Of a stretch of DNA of 64,000 bases, positions 55,535-64,000 are shown in pieces (positions within the stretch are counted from its first letter, which is position 1; each line of letters begins with the position of its first letter). The notes beneath the pieces are model-generated. The model had not been told where the DNA came from. It saw nothing but the letters and a program-made list of their open reading frames with translations, and did no database searches. Location of the stretch: positions 6,866,028 through 6,930,027 of the forward strand of contig JAJEKV010000034.1 of the NCBI GenBank assembly GCA_021234155.1, given 5' to 3'. Origin of the DNA: Isoetes taiwanensis. Taxonomy: Eukaryota; Streptophyta; Lycopodiopsida; Isoetales; Isoetaceae. Position numbers and translations under genes: made by a program.

Positions 55535-57065
55535 TCATTTGTTATTGAAATTCAGGTTTTGAACAGCTGAGTCCTCTTTGGTTAGATCTCGAGCAGCATG
55601 TAACTTTGTGACAGAATGTTCCAAACCTCTTGATGATCTAAGGAGTTCCACTGAGTCACTTTCAGAATTAGTAATAGGTTCCAAGACAGGAGACTGCATC
55701 ATTCTAGGTGGTGCACTGATTCTACTTTGCACACTAGCTGAAGGCGAAGAATATTGCTGTTTTTTACGATAGGTATCTTTGCCTTTAGGACCATCCATCC
55801 TTTTAAGGAATGACACAGGTTTGAGAGTCTTTTCGCAGATATCCACTAGCTTGCATCTGGGAAAGTCAAGTTTAAGGTCTGCTAATGGATCAGCAGCTAG
55901 TTTCATGGTCATTTCAGTCAAGACTTTCCTTACCTCCAAATAGGAGATATAAGCTAGTACACTGGTTCTGAGTGTGGTTTTGAGACAATTTCTAATAGAC
56001 ACCATTTGTCCAGCCACCGACATATCAGGGTATAAAGTCTGGAGGTTGTTCAACATGTACCAAACTGCATGGTCAACCCAAGTCATATTATCATTACATG
56101 TTGAATTATCTGGGTTTTTGCCTTTTGGATCACAAGGGCACTTGAAATAAGGGCAAAGTGTACGCCACAGGCGCTTAACATAGAACTCATCACGTCTAAT
56201 TGACGGATATGCCATGTGGCCTTTTTGGCTAATAAATATGCAGTCACTGACAAGGCAGCGTTTATCAAAAAACCTATTATCAATGCATAGTTTAACTTTG
56301 AGGCGGTTTACATACTTGTCCATTCTGTAAGCTGCTACCTTGGCTTCCTCCACTTGTTCATGTGAGATGTTTCCAAGAATCATCCAAGCATTCAGTGAGA
56401 TTGGAGCCAATGCTCCAAAGTTCTTAGACCTCCAGATGCCTGGCTGGAATAATAGGAAATTTAATACAATTGGCCAAAGTAAAGGCAAACTCATTACCAT
56501 CCGGGCTGACAGCTCCACTCTTGGCTTTAATTGCTGTCTTATCTTGCTCAGACAGGAGCATTTCACCAAAGGGATCCTCATCCGCATTTAGCATTTTGCA
56601 ACTGTCCATGCTTTCAGTTTGCACAATGCTGTCCCTTTCCTTAGGATGTACCTTGATGCTATTTGCATTATTGAGGGCCGTGACACCTTTCATAAAGTCT
56701 GATCTGGCAATATCATCCTCAACAGTCCAGTCTCCAATTAGGGTATGTAGTTCTTCATATAGAGCATCCACTAAAGTGTTAACTTCATCCCAATCATTCT
56801 TGATGCCATTAAGCTGAGGGATCAGTTTCAGCCAATTGCTAAAGCCCAAGTGGCTTACTAACGAATAACCATTAGGCCCTTTGGTGGCTTCTTTCTCCAA
56901 AATTCTTTGGTGGACTTTGTCATTCTTTATGCAGCACAGGAGGGTCTGCACAGCATTATTCGGGCATTCAATATTGTTCTTGTCATATCCCCAACCAACG
57001 AGCTCCGAGTTCCAAGTAGGAATCTCAATTTTAAGCTCAGGCACATCTTGATTATCATACTCAGC
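55535..57065 (-). CDS. Putative ORF1 of the RT element, two frames
   Basis: Upstream of the RT, a frame from 57065 to about 56424 and a second from about 56587 to 55535 together encode about 510 residues. The first follows a good splice acceptor (ATTGCAG/GCT) and reads AEYDNQDVPELKIEIPTWNS. The second includes CPYFKCPCDPKGKNP, a possible metal-binding Cys cluster, WVDHAVWYMLNNLQTLYPDM and a Ser-rich, basic C-terminus (DGPKGKDTYRKKQQYS). I do not recognise the family. The frames change within 56424-56587; an intron ending TTATTCCAG at 56444 fits the acceptor side, but no matching in-frame donor is clear. A single-base error is equally possible. Confidence 0.55.
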
Positions 57066-59272
57066 CTGCAATCATATATCAGAGATATGAGACCATAAGG
57101 ATTAAAAGCAAATGCAAAGATCAATAGAGAGATATCCAAGCCAGAATAAACTGTTAGAAGGAAAAGAGACTTAACCAAGGAATTATGGCAGCACTGATAT
57201 GACCAATGCACAGAAGTGTCATGAAAAAAACCGGCTTGAACTAGTTAAACCTAGCGCAAACATCAGCATTGGTCAATCCCGCCGCTGTCTTATCTGGCCA
57301 CACAAAGACTTTTTAGTCCAAGGTGGTACCATAAAACCAGGGAAATCAGTATACCTTAAATACATGCACCATATTTGAACCATGCTCATGCTCCATTTTA
57401 CCATGAAGCATAAATAACTTAACTAAGAACACGGTCTGTTTATCACCATGTTCAAATAGAGACAACTACTTCCTTTGATTCCAAAGTGGATAAGGAATAT
57501 AAAGTTACATGAGTCACAATAGACAACTACTTCCTTTGATTCTAAAGTGAACAAGGATTATAAAATAATATGAGTCACAAAGATAAGTTTGGATTCGTAG
57601 TTACAAGAATGTAATAGGAACTATATGTACCGTTCATAAAGAACCCGGGACTATAACCATTATTAATCTTAGGAAAAAAGCTTTTTTACTATCAAAACGT
57701 TTCCAATATGAGCTCGAACAATTTTCACTTATTTGAGATAAGATAAGCAATTACAATCTGTCTTAAAGGTCGTGGCTCATATTTTTACTACCTTAGAAGT
57801 TTTAAAATCTATGTAGATCCATCGGATCCGTCTTGTAGAGGCCGCTATGTTATTTACCACTATAGTATCCACTTTAAAACATGATGTAGTCATGAGAATA
57901 ATATTTTGATTTCACAAACAGATTAATAATGGTCATATATTCCTCACTTAAGTTCATGAGCTCATTTTAATTATTGTTCACCATATTGCGATAATAAGAA
58001 CATCTTTGTCATAGCTAATTTAATTTCATTTCTCATGCACGGTCTACTTATACACCACTACATTTCATTTTACCACAACAACATGTTTCTGCTATTCTGA
58101 CCAACTCTGCCATAGTTTTTAAACAGTCAGACAAGTAAGTGTTATTCTATAAGGCATAAAAATCCTTTTTTTTTGCCATATAGTACCTTTCAGTTTAGCA
58201 TACACTCGTTTATTTCCAAAGAACACAGCAGAACAATTATTTCCAAAGAACACAGCATGCAGAACAAAAGTTAAAAAGACAATATCTCATTATTGAGTAT
58301 TAAACCAGCAACTTCTCATATAATAAGCCTGTTTGAAAGATTAGGAAATACTGCCAATAACAAGTTTTCAGTCTCATAAATACACATTTGGCAAGCTGTA
58401 GTAGAGTCGGATAGGGTAAAAAGCTAGTCAAGGCAGCCCAATGTCTATTATAAGGGCAACTAGCATCACAGATACTCAATAAAAGATACTAGCACTATAG
58501 AGGCAACAGCCTTGTACATTAATGCGGACAATGCTTCAGAAGTATTAGATTTCCAATATACCAGGTCAGGTCAAAGCCAATGGCAGTCATAAAATAAACT
58601 AGTTATTCCCATACCCATTCAAAAACCTGATACAGTACACAGCAGTGAGATAAAGAAAGACCATCTCCAATGAACATTTACTCAAAATTTTCTTGTACTC
58701 AATCCCAAAAGCATGCATCCAGCCATGACAACGTCCTTTCACTTTCGTCAGCCAGACTCCCAAAAACTTCTAGAACACTCTGGACAAAAGCAAAACATTA
58801 GGAGTAGAAGCCCGTACCTGCAGCCAACCAATACATCATTAGCCTGATAAGGGTAAAGATGCAAGGGCCAAAAGGTACCTTAGGCTTCACGGTTGTCAAC
58901 CGATCACCTAATGTAATCCTTTTGCCCAGAGATTCAGAAGAACATTAAAGAAAGAATGGAAATAAATTATGCTAAATGAGAGAATAGATTCATAAGTAGA
59001 ACAAGGGAATAAACAATGAGAGAAACGTTCAGTTACCAGTCCATGTTTGCTATTAGTTAAAGCCGATTTGAATTAGAATGAAAGAGTAACTGAGTAAGAT
59101 GTATTAAGCTTATTCTTTAGCATGTTGATCAGCCATGTATTAAGACATCGTCTGGCCATACAAATCCAGATGCTACGTGTACAGTAGTACAAGGGGCAAT
59201 TAGCAGCACTTTACCAAGCACCATCTTATATTTCCAGATCATTCCTGTAAGCAAATGATACTCAGAACATAC
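57066..59272 (-). other. Probable 2.2-kb first intron inside the repeat
   Basis: A CAG/GTATGT donor at 59272 and an ATTGCAG acceptor at 57066 flank a stretch without long open frames. Both borders are phase 0, so the upstream exon would join the ORF1 frame without a shift. Most of the intron is right-repeat sequence. Whether it is spliced is an inference. Confidence 0.5.
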
Positions 59273-59931
59273 CTGGTTATCGTCTATGTCTGATTCATGC
59301 TCATCCATGAATTGAGTTTCAGGAACATAATGGGAAGAGTCTCCAGAACTTTGCCTATTGGCTCCCTGAAATCTACGGTTCTGTGGCTGGCCAGTATTGT
59401 TATACCTGCCCCGCTTGTTATATCCCTCCATATTTATCTTATGTTCTTCCAGTAAACAACTTTGCATGCAAAATGCTATCTCTCTATCTAAAGCCGCCTC
59501 ATTTAGGCGCTGTCTAGCTGTATCAGAAATTGGAAGATCATCCTCTAAGAGTAAGTCCCACGACTCCATAGTGGAAAGCCCGGGAAAGTCAATTAATGCT
59601 GCCACACGTAACACAGCTTTGATCTGTCCAAGGATATCTATGGCAGAGCAAAAAGATCTCCAAAAGCAGTCAAACTGGCATCCGCAACCACCGCTCATAA
59701 AGATCAATGGGAAAAAAATCGATTTCGGCCGCCCTAGGTAGCCCTTGTTTGCACAACTGCTGGTCGCCCATGTACATGCTGGTCGCCAATGTACAGTTAA
59801 TAAATTTCATTTTTTAGATAACCTAACTACACCATTGGTTATATATTTACAAGGCTGCCAAGTTAACATACTTAGCTACACCCCCATAAGGGGACGGAAA
59901 ATAAACCTAGGGTAATACTTAAAGGAAAGCA
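57233..59931 (-). repeat. 2.7-kb direct repeat, right copy
   Basis: This is the partner of 49935-52649. Differences are few single bases plus clustered changes near 57985, 58255, 59027, 59085, 59340 and 59365. A 30-base segment of the left copy is missing at about 58661. The right edge at 59931 is followed directly by gypsy integrase sequence. Confidence 0.9.
59273..59707 (-). CDS. Putative first exon of the RT element, right copy
   Basis: The 145-codon frame runs from an ATG at 59707 to a CAG/GTATGT donor. It starts MIFMSGGCGCQFDCFWRSFC, has an acidic middle (ESWDLLLEDDLPISDTARQ), a basic Gly/Asn/Arg/Gln-rich segment (GYNKRGRYNNTGQPQNRRFQ) and an acidic end (DEHESDIDDNQ). The basic segment could bind nucleic acid. 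No domain is recognised. Beyond the donor the frame stays open for 46 more codons, so an unspliced product is also possible. The start is the first ATG; transcription start is unknown. Confidence 0.5.
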
Positions 59932-60852
59932 CATTGCCCAGAACTTTGATTATCGGTTCGTACGCTCTGTTTAGCCATCCGTCTGTAGGTGATAAGCTGT
60001 GCTCATAGAAAGCTTAGTTTGAATAGTGCTAAAGAAATCCTTCCAAAATGCACTAACAAACTTAGGATCCCAACCTGATATAATGGTATGGGGCATCCTA
60101 TGAAGGCAAAACACCTCCTTGGTGAATAACAAGGCGGTATGTAACGCAGTATCTGTGGTTCGACATGGCAAAAAGTGTGCCATTTTGGAAAGCTTGTCGA
60201 CCACCACCATCAAGGCATCAAATCCACTTAAGGCGGGCGGAAGTCCCACGATGAAATCCATGGTAATAACTTCCCATTTTGCATTGGGAACGTTTAAGGG
60301 CTGCAATTCCCCTTGGATGCGTAACTGTTCCGCCTTTGTTTGCTGACATATCTGACATTGCTTAATGTATTGGGCAATGTGTTTCTTCATCACTGGCCAA
60401 AAATAGCTGGAGCGGATCTTGAAATATGTCTTCATAAATCCTGCATGCCGCGCTATAGGACTGTTATGTGTGTCGTGGAGAATGAGCTTGCGAACTCTTG
60501 ACGTCTCGGGAACACACTTATCCTTGTAATAAAGAGGATCACTTTCTTTTTTTTTATAATGGCGGAAAGCCTCCCTCTTCTTATCCATTCTAGCTTCCTT
60601 GGATAGACTTTTCCATATTTCCTGAAGTTCAGGACCTATTGAAAGAGTCTGTTGTATTTGTTTACCAAACTCACTGGCAAAAGTAGAAATCGCATTACAA
60701 TGCGTTCGGATGACCAATGGATGCCTCGAAAGTGCGTCATCAACCACATTATGCTTGCCCGGCTTATAGACTACTTCAAAATCACACTCTTCCAGAAAAG
60801 CACCAATATACAACAAAAGCAAACGTTGTTTCTCAGTTAACATTGCGGTCAA
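59932..60852 (-). pseudogene. Ty3/gypsy RNase H end and integrase fragment
   Basis: A 293-codon frame holds the end of RNase H (DFEVVYKPGKHNVVDDALSR), the integrase zinc-binding region (HDTHNSPIARHAGFMKTYFK and CQICQQTKAEQ), and the integrase core (WEVITMDFIVGLPP, VVVDKLSKMAHFLPC, WDPKFVSAFWKDF, YHLQTDG). A stop directly follows QTDG. It is cut at both ends: at 59932 by the 2.7-kb repeat and at about 60852 by PPR sequence. The catalytic Asp residues of the core are visible but the element is dead. It is a different lineage copy from the 41925 chromovirus. Confidence 0.85.
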
Positions 60853-62302
60853 TATGAGGAGTGCATGTAGGTAATGTAAATGTTATCACATTTGTTAGCA
60901 TCTTGAAAGCTTATTCTGCAACAAGATCCTTCTGGGAAATGCATATTGAGATTGAACAAAAGGGTTTTGAAAGAGATCCTTATATTGAAACTGTTTTGGT
61001 TAAGATGTACGCTAAGTGTTATATTATGGAATGCATTGATTTCAGCATATGTGGAGAATGAACTTGCTGAAAAAGCACTGCAGTGCATGAACCTGATGCA
61101 ATTTGAGGCTATATCTCCAGATGTTGTTACATGGGTTTCCATCTTGAAAGCAAGTGGTATAATGCGTGCCATGGACAAAGGTCGAGAGATACATAGAAAA
61201 GTTTTAGTTAAGGTTTTTGGAAAGAGATATCTTTGTAGGCAGTGCGTTGATAGACATGTATGCCAAATGTGGCTTAATAAAGGAGGCACAAGAAGTATTC
61301 AATGGGTTACTTGTTCGGGACATAATATTATGGAACACGATGATCACAGGTTATGCTGAAAATAAAATTGGAGAAAAAGCACTGAAATGCTTTGATCAAA
61401 TGAGACTTGAAGGTATTTACCTGATGCTGTCAGTTTCTTTTGTAGCATAAAAGCATGTGGCAGCATAGGGGCCATAGACAAAGGTAAAGAAATCCACTTT
61501 GAGATTGCCACAAAGAACTTGGAAAAGCATGAGTTAATTAGTAGTAGTTTGGTCAATATTTATGCTAGATGTGGTTCTTTTGAAAAGGCACGAGATGTAC
61601 TAAAAAGGATGCCAGACCAGAACGTTTGTGGCTTGGACTGCACTGATTTTAAGAAATGATGAACATGGGTATGCTCAGGAGGCACTCAACTGTTTTGAAG
61701 AAAAGAGATTAAAAGGGATATCTTCAGATGTTGCATCTGTCGTTTGCAGCTTAAAAGCTTGTAGTATATTAGGTAACCTAGGCAAGGCCAGAGAGATCCA
61801 TGCTCTAGTCGTAGAAAAAGGGTTTCAGAGAGAAACTTTTGTTAGAACTGCTTTGATCAGCATGTACGCAAAATGTGGTTCATTAAGGGAGGCACATGAA
61901 GTCTTTGACGCCTTGCCTACCCCGTGACATTGTTTGTTGGAATGCACGAACAACAGGATACGCTGAGCTTGGATCTAGTCTGGAAGTGCTAAATTCTTTT
62001 GAACAAATGCAGCTCCATGGCATACCTCTAGATGTTGCATCATTTGTTTGCATCTTAAAGGCTTGCACCAATATTGGAGCCCTTGGAATGGGACGAGAAA
62101 CACACATTGAGATTAAACTGAAGGCATGGGAAAGGGACGCTTAGTGGAAAATTCTTTGGTTGACATGTATGTCAAATTTGGTTCGCTTTTAGAGGCAACT
62201 GATGCTTTTAAGAACCTACCAGGTCGAGACATTGTGACATGGAATGCACTTATTACAAGTCATGTTGAAAATGGTTACAATCTTGATGCACTGAGATGTA
62301 TA
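60853..62302 (+). pseudogene. PLS-type PPR gene, frameshifted
   Basis: PPR proteins bind organellar RNA, one base per repeat. About five repeat sets are readable in changing frames: VNVITFVSILKA at the start, ALISAYVENELAEKALQCMN, LIDMYAKCGLIKEAQEVF with LWNTMITGYAENKIGEKALK, ALISMYAKCGSLREAHEVFD, and LVDMYVKFGSLLEATDAFKN with TWNALITSHVENGYNLDALR. The order of L and S type motifs is normal. At least four frame changes break it (near 61030, 61230, 61440 and 61640). The beginning is missing: gypsy sequence abuts it at 60852. It stops at an inserted hairpin at 62303 and seems to continue at 63226. Confidence 0.85.
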
Positions 62303-62416
62303 GTGGCATGGCCACCGGGACCACATTCCAGTGTGGACTGGTGGGGTTCCACGACCGATAGCAGCCGGGAATGGGTCACTGGCCACACCGAAATGTGGGA
62401 CTGGTGGCCATGCCAC
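62303..62416. repeat. Foldback element, 114 bases, in PPR gene
   Basis: Perfect 14-base inverted ends GTGGCATGGCCACC and GGTGGCCATGCCAC continue inward with imperfect pairing (CCACATTCCAGTGTGG against CCACACCGAAATGTGG). It has no coding potential. Its position right at the break in the PPR frame shows it is an insertion. Confidence 0.75.
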
Positions 62417-62418
62417 CA

Positions 62419-63230
62419 CAACATGGAAATTGGGACCTTTTTTTTTTTGGCGACTTTTTTTTTTCCTGGCCGAGGCCTTGGGATTGGCGGCTATGGCGGT
62501 TATGGCGCATCTTCTGGCGCTTGGGGCTATGGCGCTCAGCGGCGGCCCTCTTGAGAAAAAGCGAGCTATAGTGATTTTTTCTGCACGTTTTTGAGCTCTT
62601 GAGTTGATCTTTCAGAGGAATCATCGTCTGCTTCTCCTTCTTTCAGAGGAATCGTCTTCGGCTTGAGTTCTATGTAGATGTGAAGCCAGCTATGGCAAAA
62701 ACTGCTCTTTTCTAGATTCTTTCGAGCTTCTTCACTTCTGTCTTTCTTTCTAGGCATGTAGCTGCCAGATTACGTCCATGTCTTTCAATTTATTTCATTT
62801 CTTGCAACAGAAGCTCCGGCAATGGCAACAGAAGCTGTCGATACTTATTCTATTATAGGTAAGCAGGTATTTTGTTCTTAATCCCATTGTTTCTTAGCAG
62901 ATCCTTTGCCTGGAAGCCAACATTTCATTTATTTGTTGATTTTTATTCTTGAAGTTTTCATTTGCTCTTAAGAAGTTTGGAGCTTCGTTTTGATGAGGAG
63001 ATATGCTGCGGCCAGATTTTTACTATGATACTTTCTGGGATTTGTGGGTTCGAATCCCACAGTGGTAGTGCTCTAACCAGTAGTAGTGCTCTAACCGGCT
63101 GTAATCTGTAACTTTTGCTTAGCACGGAATTGGCTTCCCACTTTCCATTCTGGATTGTAGGGATCTGCCATGTGGCAACACAGAATTCATCTTCCGACAA
63201 TAAATGGGACCCAATTTCCATATTGTGTTG
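62419..63230. mobile_element. Non-autonomous TIR element in PPR gene
   Basis: CAACATGGAAATTGGGACC at the left and the near-complement GGGACCCAATTTCCATATTG at the right bracket 812 bases. PPR coding sequence resumes directly after it. The interior has a run of T with GC-rich repeats (about 62436-62560) and duplicated phrases around TTTCAGAGGAATC (near 62608 and 62640) and AGTAGTAGTGCTCTAACC (near 63065-63100). No transposase is visible. Confidence 0.5.
63044..63060 (+). other. tRNA T-arm-like stem
   Basis: GTGGGTTCGAATCCCAC forms a T-arm and contains the B box GGTTCGAATCC. No A box or cloverleaf could be placed, so it is not a tRNA gene; it could be a relic of a tRNA-derived SINE. Confidence 0.4.
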
Positions 63231-63393
63231 ATCAGATGAAGTTGGAAGGCATATCTTATGATGTTGTGACATTTGTTTCTAACTTGAAAGCTTGTGGAAG
63301 CATAGGAGCATTAGAGAAGGGACGACAAATACACAAGGAGGCTTTAGAAGGCAGTTTTGATAGTTATCCACTTATCAGTAACACTTTAATTGA
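63226..63393 (+). pseudogene. PPR gene, continuation fragment
   Basis: The frame reads DQMKLEGISYDVVTFVSNLK, then ACGSIGALEKGRQIHKEALE and ISNTLID. It follows naturally from ALRC at the end of the upstream PPR fragment. The usual next residues (MYAKCG) are replaced by a foldback element at 63394. Confidence 0.8.
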
Positions 63394-63481
63394 CGTATAA
63401 AGAAACCTACGCCACCCGCCGCTCGTGGCGCCGCCGCCAGGTTTCTTCCAGAAACCTTCTGGTGGCGTAGGTTTCTATACG
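63394..63481. repeat. Foldback element, 88 bases, in PPR gene
   Basis: CGTATAAAGAAACCTACGCC at the left and GGCGTAGGTTTCTATACG at the right are complementary except for a 2-base gap. The loop contains a second small inverted pair (CAGGTTTC-TTCCAGAAACCTTCTGG). It interrupts a PPR repeat exactly after LID. Confidence 0.75.
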
Positions 63482-64000
63482 TGGCCTTTTGCACCCACCG
63501 ATTCCCCCAAATGCATGTTTGATCTTGCAAATCCGGCTGCAGAGATGAAGAATGCATCAGATAATATAAAGATGAAGAATGCAAAACATACTCTTGATTG
63601 TTATGGCAGTTCTTCTCAACAGAATTTTCGGCCTTTCTTAGCAGAGTTCCCAGCCTGATGCTTAATCTTGCTTGATCCAGGCGATGGAGACCCCTAATCT
63701 TGCCTAATCTAGGTGACAGAGGCCCCTGATGCAGCCCCTGATGTGGGCAGAGGAAGAACTCTGGCCTTGATGCGCCCCTGATGTAGAATAGAGGATATCC
63801 ATGCAACTACGTCGGCCCTGAAACGGATAGAAGATCCTAATGCGAATAGAAGATCCTGATGCGGTCCCCTGATGTCTCTCTGATGAGGAACGGAGGAATG
63901 GGGCAGCCGCAACTCTGATGAGGAACAGAGGAATGGGGCAGCCGCAAAGAAACTCTGTTGGTGGCGCCGCCACAGCTTCGCTAAGAAAAGAGCCCTAAAA
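63482..64000. other. Unassigned end of window
   Basis: No PPR sequence was recognised after the foldback. There is a 35-base tandem pair at 63881-63947 (TGATGAGGAACGGAGGAATG repeated) and many GATG/CCTGATG phrases between 63700 and 63880. The feature at the edge may continue outside the window. Confidence 0.4.

Larger units (their letters stand above)
49935..59931 (-). mobile_element. Penelope-like retroelement array with direct repeats and introns
   Basis: The segment consists of two direct repeats (49935-52649 and 57233-59931) around a unique 4.58-kb part that encodes, on the minus strand, a putative ORF1 and a Penelope/telomerase-type reverse transcriptase. Penelope-like elements often sit in partial tandem copies that create such pseudo-LTRs, and they are known to keep introns. 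In this reading a 5'-truncated copy (59931-57233) is followed by a full-length unit (57232-49935, 7.3 kb). No GIY-YIG endonuclease is visible, so it would belong to the endonuclease-lacking group. The alternative is a single-copy RT gene with a partial tandem duplication. No clear target duplication was found. Confidence 0.6.

Noticed and set aside
56444-56497. 54-base intron in ORF1 (GTAATG..TTCCAG)
   Set aside because: Its length is a multiple of three, so splicing would keep the frame that ends in the TAA stop; it does not solve the frame change, and it is very short for a plant intron.
49935-59931. Reading the 2.7-kb repeats as LTRs of a standard LTR retrotransposon
   Set aside because: The ends are GGCTTG..AAGCA rather than TG..CA, there is no primer-binding site next to them, no integrase or protease is present, and the RT is not of LTR type.
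63044-63060. Possible tRNA gene
   Set aside because: Only a T-arm can be formed; there is no acceptor stem, D-arm or anticodon arm at proper spacing.

Overview
The window is nuclear DNA of a land plant with a repeat-rich genome. It has introns with GT..AG borders, an intact six-exon gene of the plant-specific DUF789 family, relics of a histidinol dehydrogenase gene and of a MATH-BTB gene, and decayed PLS-type pentatricopeptide (PPR) repeats. The PPR wording (VDMYAKCG, QMxLEGI, LKACGSIGA) and the density of old transposons suggest a fern. That is an inference from style, not a proof. Almost everything else is transposable-element DNA, much of it nested.

Layout, left to right. 1-2.3 kb: unassigned DNA with a broken last exon of histidinol dehydrogenase. 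2.4-6.1 kb: two inverted copies of an L1-like element that carries only an ORF1-type protein and ends in an array of short GC hairpins plus a (TTCC)n tail. 7.2-25.5 kb: a minus-strand Helitron (Rep plus PIF1-like helicase) split by a 14.2-kb LTR element at 8064-22220. The LTR element has a GTTAG target duplication, an initiator-Met primer site, no recognisable pol, a nested TIR element and a captured intron-containing MATH-BTB fragment. 28.2-30.1 kb: the DUF789 gene, the only clear intact host gene. 33-41 kb: LINE fragments (reverse transcriptase, endonuclease, zinc finger, ORF1), one split by a 1.6-kb solo LTR with an ATTTC target duplication. 41.9-47.1 kb: a decayed Ty3/gypsy chromovirus pol broken by a small foldback element, a LINE 3' end and a 2.6-kb hAT-like element. 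47.5-49.6 kb: more LINE reverse transcriptase on the minus strand.

49.9-59.9 kb is the most interesting part. A minus-strand, apparently intron-containing gene system encodes a 690-codon open reverse transcriptase of Penelope/telomerase type (motifs DITKCYETIP, GIPMGFPCSP, YMDD). It lies between two nearly identical 2.7-kb direct repeats, and each repeat carries a possible first exon. The arrangement fits a tandem Penelope-like element with pseudo-LTRs, although a partly duplicated domesticated RT gene is the alternative. 59.9-64 kb: a truncated gypsy RNase H/integrase fragment joined directly to a PPR pseudogene that is itself broken by foldback and TIR insertions.

Functionally, only the DUF789 gene and possibly the RT system look capable of making full proteins. 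The rest is a layered record of insertions, and several layers can be ordered from target-site duplications. Differences between repeat copies cluster at CAG/CTG sites, so some frameshifts in this window may be sequencing errors.
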